64,000 bases of DNA from Dichotomicrobium sp964540795 (GCA_964540795.1 CAZINX010000001.1:62001-126000); one strand, 5' to 3'. Shown: positions 21,928-31,270, counted from the first letter of the stretch. A program made the numbers and translations. Notes: generated from the sequence alone by a model not told the origin.

Positions 21928-23616
21928 ATGGCGCCCGTTTCAAGCGAAGTCACCTCGCTCGGACGCTTTCTCCGCAGCGAGCGCACGTTTGTCGTGCCTC
22001 GCTTTCAGCGACATTATTCCTGGGACGAAGACCACGTCGAAATATTCTGGCGTGACATCTTCAATATCTTTGCTGAAGACGAAGGCGACTATTTCCTCGG
22101 CGCGATCGTGGTCCGCCATTGCGACCCCGACGGCCCGATCGTCATCGACGGGCAGCAGCGGCTGATTACCGTCTCGATCCTGCTGGCCGCGTTGCGCAGC
22201 ATTCTCGGTCAAAGCGGCGGGGCGCATGATGTCGAGCAAGGGGTGCGGGCTTTCCTCGTCGCGGGCGACGGCGAGAGGGATGCCAGCGCCCCGCGCATCA
22301 TGCTCAATCGGGCGGATCGCAGCTTCTACGACCGTTACATCGTCGGCGAGTGCGCGGTCGATGAGCTGATGCGGATGCGCCGGGACGACTCCCTGCCGCT
22401 GTCCAACCGGCTGCTCGCGGACTGCTTCTGCTTCATGCACCGGCAACTGCAACGCTTCACGGCGCGCGACTGGACGGCCGAAGACTTGGCCCGCGCGGTG
22501 CTGAAGGCGATCGACGAGAAGATTTACGTCATCCGGCTGGACGTGCGCACCGACTACGATGCGTTTGTACTATTCGAGACGCTCAACGACCGCGGCTTGT
22601 CTCTTTCCGAATCCGATCTGCTCAAGAACCACCTGCTGGCCGCTGCCGGCCCGCACCTCAAGGACACCCAGGCCGACTGGGAGACGATCGAGGGCAATCT
22701 CGGCGGCGAGCGGCTGCTGAAGTTCGTGCGGCATCACTGGCTGTCGAGCCGCGGGATGACCAGCCGCGCCGGGCTTTATCCCGACATCAAGCGCTCCGTG
22801 AGCACGCCAGAGGCCGTGGCGGACTACACCGAGGAACTCTGCGCCGCCTCAGAGTATTATGACGCGCTGCGCGACCCGAACAGCCGCATCTGGGGGGGCT
22901 TCGGGTCAGGGTCGCACGGCTGGCTGCGCGAGCGGATCGATTGCCTGCGCCTGCTGCGCTCCGATCAGATCTTCGTCGTGCTGCTCGCCGCGCTGGAAAC
23001 GGACCGGAAGCGATTTCCCGCGCTGCTCGAATTGCTCGTCAACTTCACGTTCCGTTATACGACCATTTGCAATCTCAGTCCGTCGGCATTGCTGCCGGTG
23101 TTTATCGCGGCGTCCCAGCATATCCGCGCGGCCGGCCATGCCGACGCCGAAGAGGTGTTTCGGCAGTTCCTCAGCCCTCTTTACCCCGACGACAGCCAGT
23201 TTCACTCGGCATTTTCGCGCCGTGCGATCCGCTACAACGGCCTCGCGCGCTACATTCTCAGCAAGCTGAACGATCAGATCACAGGGCGGAGCAGCGCGGG
23301 CGAGCGCCCGCAGATCACGGACCTGGAGCATATCCTGCCGAAGCGCTTCCAGCGCAACTGGACCGTGGATCGCAAGGACTTCCCCGGCGGACCTGAAAAA
23401 TACGTTCACCGGCTCGGGAACATGACTCTGCTGACGACGAACATGAACCGGGAGCTGGGCAACCAGCCCTATGAGGTGAAGCGCGAAGCCTTCCGCCAAG
23501 AGACGCTTGAGATTACGCGGATGATCGCCGATGAGCCGCGCTGGACGGCGGACGCGATCGGGCGCCGCCAGAACTGGATGGCCGGGCTGGCGCTCAAGAT
23601 CTGGCGCTGTCCGTGA
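21928..23616 (+). CDS. DUF262-DUF1524 fusion protein, GmrSD-type nuclease (defence candidate)
   Basis: A 562-residue protein combining the two GmrSD domains. The N-terminal DUF262 half has the VPRFQRHYSWD entry motif and the DGQQR nucleotide-handling motif (IDGQQRLITVSILLAAL). The C-terminal DUF1524 half has an HNH-like nuclease core: DLEHILPKRF, then HRLGNMTLLTTNMNRELGN. Family members restrict DNA bearing modified bases (GmrSD) or act in phosphorothioate-linked systems (SspE). No methylase, dnd or ssp genes are beside it, so it would be a stand-alone modification-dependent enzyme. It lies between the anti-sigma gene and the convergent glc operon. Activity and target are inferred. Confidence 0.85.
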   Translation: MAPVSSEVTSLGRFLRSERTFVVPRFQRHYSWDEDHVEIFWRDIFNIFAEDEGDYFLGAIVVRHCDPDGPIVIDGQQRLITVSILLAALRSILGQSGGAHDVEQGVRAFLVAGDGERDASAPRIMLNRADRSFYDRYIVGECAVDELMRMRRDDSLPLSNRLLADCFCFMHRQLQRFTARDWTAEDLARAVLKAIDEKIYVIRLDVRTDYDAFVLFETLNDRGLSLSESDLLKNHLLAAAGPHLKDTQADWETIEGNLGGERLLKFVRHHWLSSRGMTSRAGLYPDIKRSVSTPEAVADYTEELCAASEYYDALRDPNSRIWGGFGSGSHGWLRERIDCLRLLRSDQIFVVLLAALETDRKRFPALLELLVNFTFRYTTICNLSPSALLPVFIAASQHIRAAGHADAEEVFRQFLSPLYPDDSQFHSAFSRRAIRYNGLARYILSKLNDQITGRSSAGERPQITDLEHILPKRFQRNWTVDRKDFPGGPEKYVHRLGNMTLLTTNMNRELGNQPYEVKREAFRQETLEITRMIADEPRWTADAIGRRQNWMAGLALKIWRCP

Positions 23617-23617
23617 A

Positions 23618-24985
23618 CTATGTGGTCACCCGTTCCAGCGGCACGTCGGGCGTGAACAGCGACTGCACCGTGCGCCGGCGGTGGCTCAGATGCGCGATCT
23701 CTGCCGGGCAAGGGCCGCCATGCGCCCAGTCCAGCAACTCGACGGTGTGCAGGATCGGCGGCTGGTCCGGGCCTTCAAGCTGGGTCATGCAGCCAATATT
23801 TCCGGTCGCGACGCAGTCCGGCTTGGTCTTGGCGATGTTCTCCTGCTTGCGCTTCTTGAGCAGGCCTGAAATCTCCGGCTGCAGCATGTTGTAGGTCCCC
23901 GCCGAGCCGCAGCACAGATGCCCCTCCGGAATGTCGAGCACGGAATAGCCCGCATCGCTCAGCAGCTTGCGCGGCTGCCTGGTGATGCGCTGGCCGTGCT
24001 GCATGGAGCAGGCGGAATGATAGGCGACCTTGATGTCCGTCCAGGCCGTCGGCGGGTCGAGCGTGAAATCGGTCAGGTACTCGCTGATATCGCGCGCCAG
24101 CCCGGCCATCTTCTCCGCGCGCTCCGCGTATTCAGGGTCGTGCGCGAGCATGTGGCCGTAATCCTTGACGGTCGTGCCGCAGCCTGACGCCGAGATCACG
24201 ATCGCATCGACCGGACCGTCGGCCATCACGCTCTCCCACGCCTCGATGTTCTGCCGCGCCTGCTCCATGCCGTCGGCCTCCCGGCCCATGTGATGCACCA
24301 GCGCGCCGCAGCAGCCTTCGGCCTTCGGCATCACGACCTCGATGCCGTTGCGGGTCAAAAGGCGGATCGCGGCGTCGTTGATCTGCGGGCGCAGCACCGT
24401 CTGGGCGCAGCCGCGCAGCAGGATGACCCGCCCGCGGCGCGGGCCTTCGGGCGGGATCGTGCCGTGAGCGGGGCTGCGCCGCGACGGCAACCGGCCGGGC
24501 GCAAGATCGAGCATCGCGCGCAGCTCCTTAAGGCCCAGGGCACTGATCAGCCCCTTGAACGGCTTGGCCAGCTTCGCGCCGCGAACCGACCAACGGAAGC
24601 GCGAGGGGTAGGGCACGACGGCGGCCAGCAGCTTGCGCATCAGCCGGTCTTTCAGCGGCCGGCGCGAGGTCTTTTCGATATGTACGCGCGCCTTGTCGAC
24701 CAGATGCATGTAGTCCACGCCGCTCGGGCATGTGGTCATGCAGGACAGGCAGGAGAGACAGCGGTCTATATGCGTGCGCACCTCGGGCGTGGCGTCGTGC
24801 CCGCCCTCGAACATCTTTTTCATCAGGTAGATGCGCCCGCGCGGGCTGTCGCGCTCGTCGCCGAGCAGCACATATGTCGGGCAGGTCGCGGTGCACAGTC
24901 CGCAATGCACGCAGCTGCGCAGGATCTGGTTGGCCTCGCGGATGTTCGGGTCAACCAGCTGTTCGGGCTTGAATTCGGTTTCCAT
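23618..24985 (-). CDS. glcF: Glycolate oxidase iron-sulfur subunit
   Basis: A 455-residue Fe-S subunit of glycolate dehydrogenase. Two ferredoxin motifs sit at the N terminus: C25, C28, C31, C35 in SCVHCGLCTATCP, and C76, C79, C82, C86 in CLSCLSCMTTCP. Two cysteine-rich CCG-type domains follow (RGCAQTVLRP...GCCGALVHHMG and HSACSMQHGQ...CCGSAGTYN). These carry electrons from the GlcD/GlcE flavoproteins to the membrane quinone pool. It is the third gene of glcDEF, starting 7 bases after glcE. The stop lies one base from the convergent DUF262 gene, leaving no terminator. Confidence 0.95.
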   Translation of the reverse strand: METEFKPEQLVDPNIREANQILRSCVHCGLCTATCPTYVLLGDERDSPRGRIYLMKKMFEGGHDATPEVRTHIDRCLSCLSCMTTCPSGVDYMHLVDKARVHIEKTSRRPLKDRLMRKLLAAVVPYPSRFRWSVRGAKLAKPFKGLISALGLKELRAMLDLAPGRLPSRRSPAHGTIPPEGPRRGRVILLRGCAQTVLRPQINDAAIRLLTRNGIEVVMPKAEGCCGALVHHMGREADGMEQARQNIEAWESVMADGPVDAIVISASGCGTTVKDYGHMLAHDPEYAERAEKMAGLARDISEYLTDFTLDPPTAWTDIKVAYHSACSMQHGQRITRQPRKLLSDAGYSVLDIPEGHLCCGSAGTYNMLQPEISGLLKKRKQENIAKTKPDCVATGNIGCMTQLEGPDQPPILHTVELLDWAHGGPCPAEIAHLSHRRRTVQSLFTPDVPLERVTT

Positions 24986-24992
24986 GTCGTCC

Positions 24993-26219
24993 TCAGACCT
25001 CAGGGTACATGCGGCCGGGATTGAGAATGCCAGCGGGATCGAAGGCGGCCTTCAGCTTCTGAGACAGCTTCATGTTGCTCGCCGGCATCGGGTGAAACAC
25101 ATCCACGGCGGACCGCATCGCCAGCGGCGCGCGGATCAGCGTGGCGTGCGCATCGAAATCCGCGATGATGCGGCGCAGATCGGTGGCGTCGGCATCGCGC
25201 GAGGGGGCCAGCTCCAGCCAGACCAGCCCGCCGGACCAGTCATAGGCCGCTTGGCAGTCGAGTTGGGCGCGGATCGCGTTGACCATGCCCACGGCCCGGC
25301 TCGGAGCCGTGGTGATGCGCCACAGCGGGAACTGGCTGCCGGTGAGAAAGCGCAAGTCGCGGACATCGCGCCAGAACTCCAGCGATGGCTCATTGCCCAG
25401 CCTGTAGACCTCGCCGAAGGCGCCGATCTGCTGTTCCAGCTTTTCGGCCCGCGCCTGAGTCGACGCGGGGAAGTTTTCCAGCCGCAGCGCGGTGATCGCG
25501 CGGCCCAGCCCGCCAAGCTCCTGGTTGCCGAGCCGCGCCGCCATCGACGCCGGGATGTGCATCGCCGCGGAGACCTCATAGGGCGTGCCCATCGCCGTGC
25601 AGCACAGCGCGATCGCCGCTTCGTCCGGCAGGCCGAACAGCATCAGCGTGCGCGTATCCTCGGGCTTAGGCAGCACCTTCATGGTCACTTCGGTCATCAC
25701 CGCCAGCGTGCCCCACGAGCCGGCCAGGCCGCGCGCCAGGTCGACGCCGGTGACGTTCTTCATGACCCGCCCGCCCCACTTGACCGTCTCGCCGCGGCCG
25801 TTCACGGCCCGAATCCCGAGCAGGTGGTCGCGCGCGGCGCCGCGCAGCACACGGCGCGAGCCGGATGAATTGGTGGCGAACACGCTTGCGATGGTCGGCG
25901 CATCGGCTGTGTCCGTCCTTCCGGTCAGCGGCGTCATGTCCGCTGGCTCGAAGGCGAGCATCTGGTGGTGCTCGTCAAGCAGCGCCTCGACCTCGGTGAG
26001 CGGCGTGCCGGCGCGCGCAGAGATGACCAGTTCGGACGGCTCATAAAGCGTGATGCCGGTCAGGTTGCCCGTCCCGATCCTGCCCGCGGTCTGGACCGGC
26101 CGGCCAATCGCGCGCTTGGTGCCGTTGCCGCAGACCTCTACGGGCGTCTGCGCCTCAGCCGACCGGGCGATGAAGGCGGCAAGCTCGTCTTCCGAGCCGG
26201 GCAGGAAGCCGTCAAGCAT
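24993..26219 (-). CDS. glcE: Glycolate oxidase FAD-binding subunit
   Basis: A 408-residue FAD-binding protein, a partner of GlcD in glycolate dehydrogenase. The PP-loop region near residue 30 (VCGNGTKRAIG) and the second FAD segment with ATNSSGSRRVLRGAARDHLLG are typical of GlcE, which is shorter than GlcD and lacks its full substrate-binding domain. The start overlaps the end of glcD by 8 bases, indicating translational coupling. The protein ends FDPAGILNPGRMYPEV, the usual C-terminal motif of this flavoprotein family. Confidence 0.95.
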   Translation of the reverse strand: MLDGFLPGSEDELAAFIARSAEAQTPVEVCGNGTKRAIGRPVQTAGRIGTGNLTGITLYEPSELVISARAGTPLTEVEALLDEHHQMLAFEPADMTPLTGRTDTADAPTIASVFATNSSGSRRVLRGAARDHLLGIRAVNGRGETVKWGGRVMKNVTGVDLARGLAGSWGTLAVMTEVTMKVLPKPEDTRTLMLFGLPDEAAIALCCTAMGTPYEVSAAMHIPASMAARLGNQELGGLGRAITALRLENFPASTQARAEKLEQQIGAFGEVYRLGNEPSLEFWRDVRDLRFLTGSQFPLWRITTAPSRAVGMVNAIRAQLDCQAAYDWSGGLVWLELAPSRDADATDLRRIIADFDAHATLIRAPLAMRSAVDVFHPMPASNMKLSQKLKAAFDPAGILNPGRMYPEV

Positions 26220-27654
26220 GGAGGCGGCCGCCGGGCTGCATGTCGAGCGGGAAGACCTTGCCCCGGTTCAGCCGCCAGTCGGGGTCGAACACGGTCTTGA
26301 CGCGAATTTGCTGTTCCAGATCGGTGCGCGTGTACTGGGTTGTCATCAGGTCGCGTTTCTCGATGCCCACGCCGTGCTCGCCGGTCAGGCAGCCGCCCAG
26401 TTCCACGCAAGCCGCGAGGATGTCGCTGCCGCAGCGCTCGGCGCGATCCTTCTCGTCGGGGTCGTTGGCGTTGAACATGATGAGCGGGTGCAGGTTGCCG
26501 TCACCCGCGTGGAAGATGTTGGCCACGCCCAGGTCGTAGTGCTGGCAAATCCGGCTGACCTCGCTGAGCGCCTTGGGCAGCGTGCTCAGGGGGATCACGC
26601 CGTCCATGCACATATAGTCGGAGATGCGGCCCATCGCGCCGAAGGCCGATTTGCGCCCGCGCCAGATCGCCGCAGCCTCTTCGGCACTCTGCGCCTCGCG
26701 CATCTCGGTGGGGTTGAAGTCGGCGGCAATCTCGCGGATGCGCGCGAACAGATCGGCGATCTCGTCTTCCGAGCCTTCGACCTCGACGATCAAAAGCGCC
26801 TCGACGTCAAGCGGATAGCCAGCGCCTGCAAATTCTTCGCAAATCTTAATGGCCGGGCGATCCATATACTCCAGCGCGACCGGCACAATCCCGGCGCCGA
26901 TGATCGCGGCGACGCAGCCGCCGGCGTCCTCCGCGGAATTAAATCCCATGAGCATGGGCCGCTCGCCCTCAGCCTTGGGCAGAATGCGCACGGTCGCTTC
27001 GGTGACGATGCCGAACTGGCCTTCCGAGCCGGTCATCAGCCCGAGAAAGTCGTAGCCGTGCGGATCGAGGTAGTCGCCGCCGAACTCGACGATCTCGCCA
27101 TCCATCATCACCACGGTCATGCCGAGGAGATTGTTGGTGGTCACGCCGTATTTCAGGCAGTGCGCGCCGCCGGAGTTCATGGCGATGTTGCCCGCAAGCG
27201 TGCAGGCGAGTTGGCTTGACGGGTCGGGCGCGTAGAAAAAGCCGAGTTCCGAAACGGCGTTCGAGATGCCCAGATTGGTGATGCCGGTCTGCACGCGCGC
27301 GACGCGGTCATCCAGGTTGATATCGAGGACCTGTGTCATCTTGCTCACGCCGATGACAACCGTGTCCTTCAACGGCAGCGCTCCGCCGCTGAGCGAGGTG
27401 CCCGCGCCGCGCGGCAGCACGTTCAGGTTATTGTCATGGCAGAAGCGCAGGACGCGCGAGACCTCTTCGGTCGAAGTTGGCAGAACCACGGCCAGAGGCA
27501 CGTTGCGGTAGGCGGTCAGCGCGTCCGCTTCAAACACCTCCAGTCCGATCGGATCTGTGACGACGTTTGTTGAGACCTTCTGCAGCCCGGCGACGAGCTC
27601 GTCGCGCCGGTCGAGCACGCCCGCATCCGGCTCGGGCAGTTGAATACCGCTCAT
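26212..27654 (-). CDS. glcD: Glycolate oxidase FAD-linked catalytic subunit
   Basis: A 480-residue flavoprotein that oxidises glycolate to glyoxylate. The FAD-binding P-loop LPRGAGTSLSGGALP and the ALGG-like LAGNIAMNSGGAHCLKYG segment are intact, as is the C-terminal block with CLTGEHGVGIEKRD, containing the active-site histidines of this family, and the family end motif LNRGKVFPL. It is the first gene of glcDEF. The 197-base region upstream contains a perfect 12-base palindrome and separates it from a divergent LysR regulator, the likely control point. Glycolate arises from phosphoglycolate in organisms that fix CO2, although no Rubisco gene lies in this window. Confidence 0.96.
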   Translation of the reverse strand: MSGIQLPEPDAGVLDRRDELVAGLQKVSTNVVTDPIGLEVFEADALTAYRNVPLAVVLPTSTEEVSRVLRFCHDNNLNVLPRGAGTSLSGGALPLKDTVVIGVSKMTQVLDINLDDRVARVQTGITNLGISNAVSELGFFYAPDPSSQLACTLAGNIAMNSGGAHCLKYGVTTNNLLGMTVVMMDGEIVEFGGDYLDPHGYDFLGLMTGSEGQFGIVTEATVRILPKAEGERPMLMGFNSAEDAGGCVAAIIGAGIVPVALEYMDRPAIKICEEFAGAGYPLDVEALLIVEVEGSEDEIADLFARIREIAADFNPTEMREAQSAEEAAAIWRGRKSAFGAMGRISDYMCMDGVIPLSTLPKALSEVSRICQHYDLGVANIFHAGDGNLHPLIMFNANDPDEKDRAERCGSDILAACVELGGCLTGEHGVGIEKRDLMTTQYTRTDLEQQIRVKTVFDPDWRLNRGKVFPLDMQPGGRLHA

Positions 27655-27788
27655 GGCGCACGCCTCCCTTGGAAATCTTTAGTATGATCCTAAACTTTCA
27701 GCGGCGCTAAATCCATAGCTGTGCTCGCGCGCGACGTCCGCCAAGGCCCCCGCGCATACTTGACAAGCTGTCCGGCGGGGCGCAAGGA

Positions 27789-27800
27789 GTTGTATACAAC
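27789..27800. promoter_or_regulatory. Perfect palindrome, candidate operator in the glc/LysR divergent region
   Basis: GTTGTATACAAC reads identically on both strands. Its core TTGTATACAA fits operators bound by FadR-subfamily GntR regulators, the family to which E. coli GlcC belongs. It sits between the divergent glcD and lysR starts, 52 bases upstream of the regulator's TTG. The same TTGTATACAA recurs at 62132-62141. The divergent LysR protein would usually prefer T-N11-A sites, so the palindrome may belong to a different regulator elsewhere. Confidence 0.55.
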
Positions 27801-27851
27801 CGGGCAACGGTTTATGCTGACCAAGAATGTAACAGTTTTCACGGGGCTGAG

Positions 27852-28802
27852 TTGATACCGATCAGCGATCTGGAGATTTTCGCGCGCGTTGTCACGGCTG
27901 GCAACATGTCGGCGGCGGGACGCGAACTGGGCTTGTCGCCCGCGGTTATTAGCAAGCGCGTCGGTCATCTTGAGCGGCGTCTGGGCGTTCGTCTGTTCCA
28001 GCGCACCACGCGCCAGATTCGCCTGACAGAAACGGGCGAGGGCTTCTACCAGCGCATCACCGATGTGTTGCGCGGCATTCAGGAGGCTGAGGCCTTCGTG
28101 TCGCAGGGCAACGATCATCCCACCGGGATCCTGCGGGTGGGAGCGCCAAGCAGCTTTGCGCGCGGTCATGTCGCGCCCTATCTCGGCCGGTTCCTCACCG
28201 CTCACCCGGACCTGCAGGTTGAGCTGACGGTCTCGGACGCCGGAATGGACGTGGTCGGCGACGGACTCGATATCTGCATTCATGTCGGCGAGCTTGAGGA
28301 CTCCAGCCTCGTCGCCAAAAAGCTCGCCCCGTGCCGTAAGGTTCTGTGCGCCGCGCCGGACTATCTGGCGCGCGCCGGCGTGCCGGAGACGCTCGCCGAA
28401 CTCGACAAGTTCGACTGCATCTCGACCTTCGATCATCGCACCTGGCGCCTCGAAGGGCCCGACGGGCCGAAAACGGTGCGCGCCTCGGGGCATCTTCGCA
28501 CGAATTCCAGCGATCTGGTGCGCGAAGCCATTGTGGGCGGCGCGGGGATTGGCTTCCGCGCGGTGTGGGACATTGCAGAGCACCTGCGCGCCGGTGATCT
28601 CGTCGCGCTGATGCCCGAATACCGGGAAGCGCCCGGCGTGGCGATCTACGCCGTTTACCCCTGCCGCGAGTTCATTCCCGCCAAACAACGGGTTTTTCTC
28701 GACTTTCTCGAATCGGCATATGAAAGCGTCACGTTCGACGCGCCGGACATCGACACCTACACTTATCGGACCCATGCGCCGCGTGCCGTCGCGGCGAGTT
28801 AA
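27852..28802 (+). CDS. LysR family transcriptional regulator
   Basis: A 316-residue regulator with an N-terminal winged helix (DLEIFARVVTAGNMSAAGREL, then SPAVISKRVGHLERRLG) and a periplasmic-binding-like effector domain from about residue 90. The start is a TTG at 27852; no in-frame ATG precedes the helix-turn-helix, so TTG is forced. It is divergent from glcDEF, and LysR genes commonly control the neighbouring divergent operon, so a role in glycolate or other 2-hydroxyacid use is plausible but unproven. The C terminus runs on past the effector domain with a short polar tail. Confidence 0.88.
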   Translation: MIPISDLEIFARVVTAGNMSAAGRELGLSPAVISKRVGHLERRLGVRLFQRTTRQIRLTETGEGFYQRITDVLRGIQEAEAFVSQGNDHPTGILRVGAPSSFARGHVAPYLGRFLTAHPDLQVELTVSDAGMDVVGDGLDICIHVGELEDSSLVAKKLAPCRKVLCAAPDYLARAGVPETLAELDKFDCISTFDHRTWRLEGPDGPKTVRASGHLRTNSSDLVREAIVGGAGIGFRAVWDIAEHLRAGDLVALMPEYREAPGVAIYAVYPCREFIPAKQRVFLDFLESAYESVTFDAPDIDTYTYRTHAPRAVAAS

Positions 28803-28870
28803 AGGTGCGATCCCCGCGGATGAGGTCGCCGCCAAGCGACTTGCTACACACGCCCGGCGGCGACCTGAGA

Positions 28871-29359
28871 TCATGCCATCTGTTCGGCCTGCTGCAGATA
28901 CTCCGCCATGCGCTGTTTGCCGCGCCCGCGAATGCCCTCGGCGGCCTGCTTGACCTGCTCGAAGTTGACCATGAAGTCGCCGACAAGCACAAGGCCCCAC
29001 ATTCCCATCGCGCGGTGCGGCAAGCAATAATAGCCGTATGTGCCGGGCACTTCGAACGTGACTTCCGCATCCTTGCTGATCGGCGTTTTGAATGCCTCGG
29101 CTCCATCCGGGAGCATACCTTCTTCGCTCATGGCATTATGGCCGGGGTCTTCAGAGATGAAACGGATCGTGTCTCCCGGCTCGATCTGAATGACGGCGGG
29201 CTGGTAGATCATGACGTTGCTACGGTCTTCGGGATCGAAGTTGAGCATCTTCACGTCATGAACTGTGCCGCCATCCTGAGCGAGCAAGCCCTTGGGCATG
29301 GTTGCGGCTCCGATGGCCGCGCTCATTAGGATCAAGCTGCTGCGGCGCGTGAGGTTCAT
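28871..29359 (-). CDS. Pseudoazurin-type blue copper protein, Tat-exported
   Basis: A 162-residue periplasmic cupredoxin. The ATG at 29359 is preceded by AGGAGAGG, so the longer open frame upstream is not used. The signal peptide has a twin-arginine motif (LTRRSSLIL), fitting export of a folded copper protein. The type 1 copper ligands are visible: His in GHNAM, then Cys, His and Met in YYCLPHRAMGM. Pseudoazurins carry electrons to nitrite reductase, nitrous oxide reductase or oxidases. No denitrification gene is nearby, but a c-type cytochrome gene diverges from it, so both may be alternative periplasmic carriers. Helical residues follow the cupredoxin fold at the C terminus. Confidence 0.93.
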   Translation of the reverse strand: MNLTRRSSLILMSAAIGAATMPKGLLAQDGGTVHDVKMLNFDPEDRSNVMIYQPAVIQIEPGDTIRFISEDPGHNAMSEEGMLPDGAEAFKTPISKDAEVTFEVPGTYGYYCLPHRAMGMWGLVLVGDFMVNFEQVKQAAEGIRGRGKQRMAEYLQQAEQMA

Positions 29360-29889
29360 TAGCCTCTCCTTTCCTTTCGGGGGTGTTCGTTGCGCGCTAC
29401 GTCTCTGCGCCTTACCAAGTTTCACTGCTGTGCCGGAGTGGCCATGCGACGAAATGTCAGCGCGAAAGAGAGTGCAACCCTGCTTTCTTGGCAGCAAGGC
29501 ATCGCCGGATAAGCGTTCATGCGATTGAGTCAAGTAACAAGTCTGAATCGGCAGAAAAATATCAACCAAATATTCTGGAATCGTTCAAGAGAGGCGGATG
29601 TATTGATGCTCGTGTTTGGAAAAACAGTCGGTTTATTCCGCCTTGTCGCCCATCTGCATTTCTGGCGGCATAGTGTGTCCGAACGCGGCGCGCCGGATCA
29701 TAGCCGACGACCTGTCCAATGCTGCCTGCCCAGGCGGCAACGTGCCACGGGGACAGGCGCTGAAATGTTTGCATCAATAGGGTTGAACGAGGCATAACGG
29801 CGGGCGGGTGGCAGGTTGCGCGGCGTTAGCCAGCATCGTCCTGCCGGGATGGGCCGTCCGGGGAATAACGATAATCGGGAGACCGCTTT
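29360..29889. other. 530-base divergent intergenic region between pseudoazurin and cytochrome c
   Basis: This stretch holds no open frame that I can support. It must contain the divergent promoters of the two electron-carrier genes. Part of it (about 29510-29600) is clearly more AT-rich than the surrounding DNA. It includes TTGAGTCAA at 29524-29532, a 9-base dyad, but this lacks the 4-base spacing of an FNR/Anr box, so I assign no regulator. The last 10 bases before the cytochrome ATG carry GGGAG as the ribosome site. Confidence 0.5.
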
Positions 29890-30327
29890 ATGAAATCGAA
29901 TACGATACTGGGGGCGATCAGCCTTGCGTTGGTCGCAGGCATTACGCCGGTACTGGCGCAGGATGGCGACCCGGAGGCCGGCGAAAGCGTCTATCGCCAG
30001 TGCCAGGCCTGTCACATGGTTGGCGAGAATGCTCAGGCGCGCGTCGGCCCGCCGCTCAACGATCTGTTCGGCCGCGTTGCCGGCACTTACGACGGTTTCA
30101 ACCGCTACTCCAACGCGATGAAGGAGGCGGGCGAAAACGGCTTGGTCTGGAACGACGAAACCGTTGCGGCTTATCTGGAACAGCCGCGCCAGTACATCCC
30201 GGGCAACCAGATGGCCTTTGCGGGTCTGCGTGACGCGGAGGACCGCGCCAACGTGATCGCTTATCTGAAGCAGTATGACGACGAGCCGGACAACGACGAC
30301 GCCGAGAGCACATACGAAGCGCCGTAA
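29890..30327 (+). CDS. Soluble class I cytochrome c (c2/c550-like)
   Basis: A 145-residue periplasmic cytochrome. Residues 1-23 are a Sec signal peptide ending VLAQ. The haem attachment site is CQACH. The distal methionine ligand is probably in IPGNQMAFAGL, the typical IPGTKM-like motif of class I cytochromes c2. The C-terminal extension is acidic and disordered in appearance. In purple bacteria such cytochromes shuttle electrons between cytochrome bc1 and the photosynthetic reaction centre or oxidases, so this protein could donate to the PufC tetrahaem subunit encoded at the right edge of the window. A clear terminator follows it. Confidence 0.94.
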   Translation: MKSNTILGAISLALVAGITPVLAQDGDPEAGESVYRQCQACHMVGENAQARVGPPLNDLFGRVAGTYDGFNRYSNAMKEAGENGLVWNDETVAAYLEQPRQYIPGNQMAFAGLRDAEDRANVIAYLKQYDDEPDNDDAESTYEAP

Positions 30328-30354
30328 TCCGCCGGCCCAGAGTTTATTCACGAG

Positions 30355-30380
30355 AAGGCCCGGCATGTCCGGGCCTTTTT
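30355..30380 (+). terminator. Rho-independent terminator after the cytochrome c gene
   Basis: AAGGCCCGG (30355-30363), loop CATGT, and CCGGGCCTT (30369-30377) form a perfect 9-base stem followed by a T-run (TTTTT, counting the stem's last two bases). It lies 28 bases after the cytochrome c stop codon and before lutA, so lutABC should have its own promoter downstream of it. Confidence 0.9.
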
Positions 30381-30469
30381 CGTGCGCCGGCACGGGCCAG
30401 ACGTCGCGCCGCTTGCGTTGCGCGGCAACTTTGGCCACGCTCGAAGCTGTCGCCTGAAAGGGCCATTCG

Positions 30470-31270
30470 ATGACCACGCTGGATATCGGACCTTCCTCTG
30501 GAACTGTGCCTGAAGCACCGCATGTCGCGCTGTTCGCGACCTGTCTGGTCGATCTTTTTCGCCCGGTCGTTGGCTTCGCGTCCGTCAAGCTGCTGGAGGA
30601 AGCCGGGTGCCGCGTCGAGGTTCCGCCCGCGCAGACCTGCTGCGGCCAGCCCGCCTACAACTCCGGCGACCGCGCGGACGCAGCCGCCATCGCGCGCGGC
30701 GTGATCGAAGCCTTCGAGCCGTATGATTTCATTGTCGTGCCTTCCGGCTCTTGCGGCGGGATGCTCAAGAAGCATTATCCGGCGCTGTTCCAGGACGACC
30801 CCGAGATGGGGCTGCGCGCAGCCCGGTTCGGCGCGAAAACCTATGAGCTGATTTCCTTTCTGCGCGATGTCATGCAAATCGACGTGGTGAATGCGCGCCA
30901 CGAGGGCGTGGTGACATACCATGACAGTTGCTCATCCTTGCGCGAGAACCGCGTCAAGCGGCAGCCGCGCGATCTGCTCGAATCGGTCGATGGGCTGGAG
31001 CTGCGCGAGGCGAAAGACACGGAAATCTGCTGCGGCTTCGGCGGACTGTTCGCTGTCAAATACCCGCAAATTTCCAATTCGATGGTCAGCGACAAGGTCG
31101 ACCGCCTGAGCGAAACCGGCGCGCCGCTTGTGCTCAGCGGCGATCTTGGCTGCCTGATGAACATTGCTGGCAAGGCTGCGCGCGAAGGGCGTCCGCTGCA
31201 AGCGCGCCACATCGCCGAAGTGCTCGCCGACATGACCGATGAACCGCCCATTGCCGGAGCGCGCGAATGA
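30470..31270 (+). CDS. lutA: L-lactate utilisation protein LutA/LldE, CCG-domain Fe-S protein
   Basis: A 266-residue protein with two cysteine-rich CCG domains: TCLVDLFRP...TCCGQPAYNSGD, and CGG/SCSSLRENR...CCGFGGLFAVKYP. These bind Fe-S or heterodisulfide-type clusters. It is the first gene of lutABC, the three-protein L-lactate oxidising system that feeds electrons to the respiratory chain. Its stop overlaps the lutB start by 4 bases. The ATG follows a non-coding gap after the cytochrome terminator. A few extra residues precede the conserved start (VALFATCLVDLF). Confidence 0.93.
   Translation: MTTLDIGPSSGTVPEAPHVALFATCLVDLFRPVVGFASVKLLEEAGCRVEVPPAQTCCGQPAYNSGDRADAAAIARGVIEAFEPYDFIVVPSGSCGGMLKKHYPALFQDDPEMGLRAARFGAKTYELISFLRDVMQIDVVNARHEGVVTYHDSCSSLRENRVKRQPRDLLESVDGLELREAKDTEICCGFGGLFAVKYPQISNSMVSDKVDRLSETGAPLVLSGDLGCLMNIAGKAAREGRPLQARHIAEVLADMTDEPPIAGARE

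Noticed and set aside
29524..29532. FNR/Anr box upstream of the pseudoazurin gene
   Set aside because: TTGAGTCAA lacks the four-base spacer of TTGAT-N4-ATCAA, so it does not qualify.
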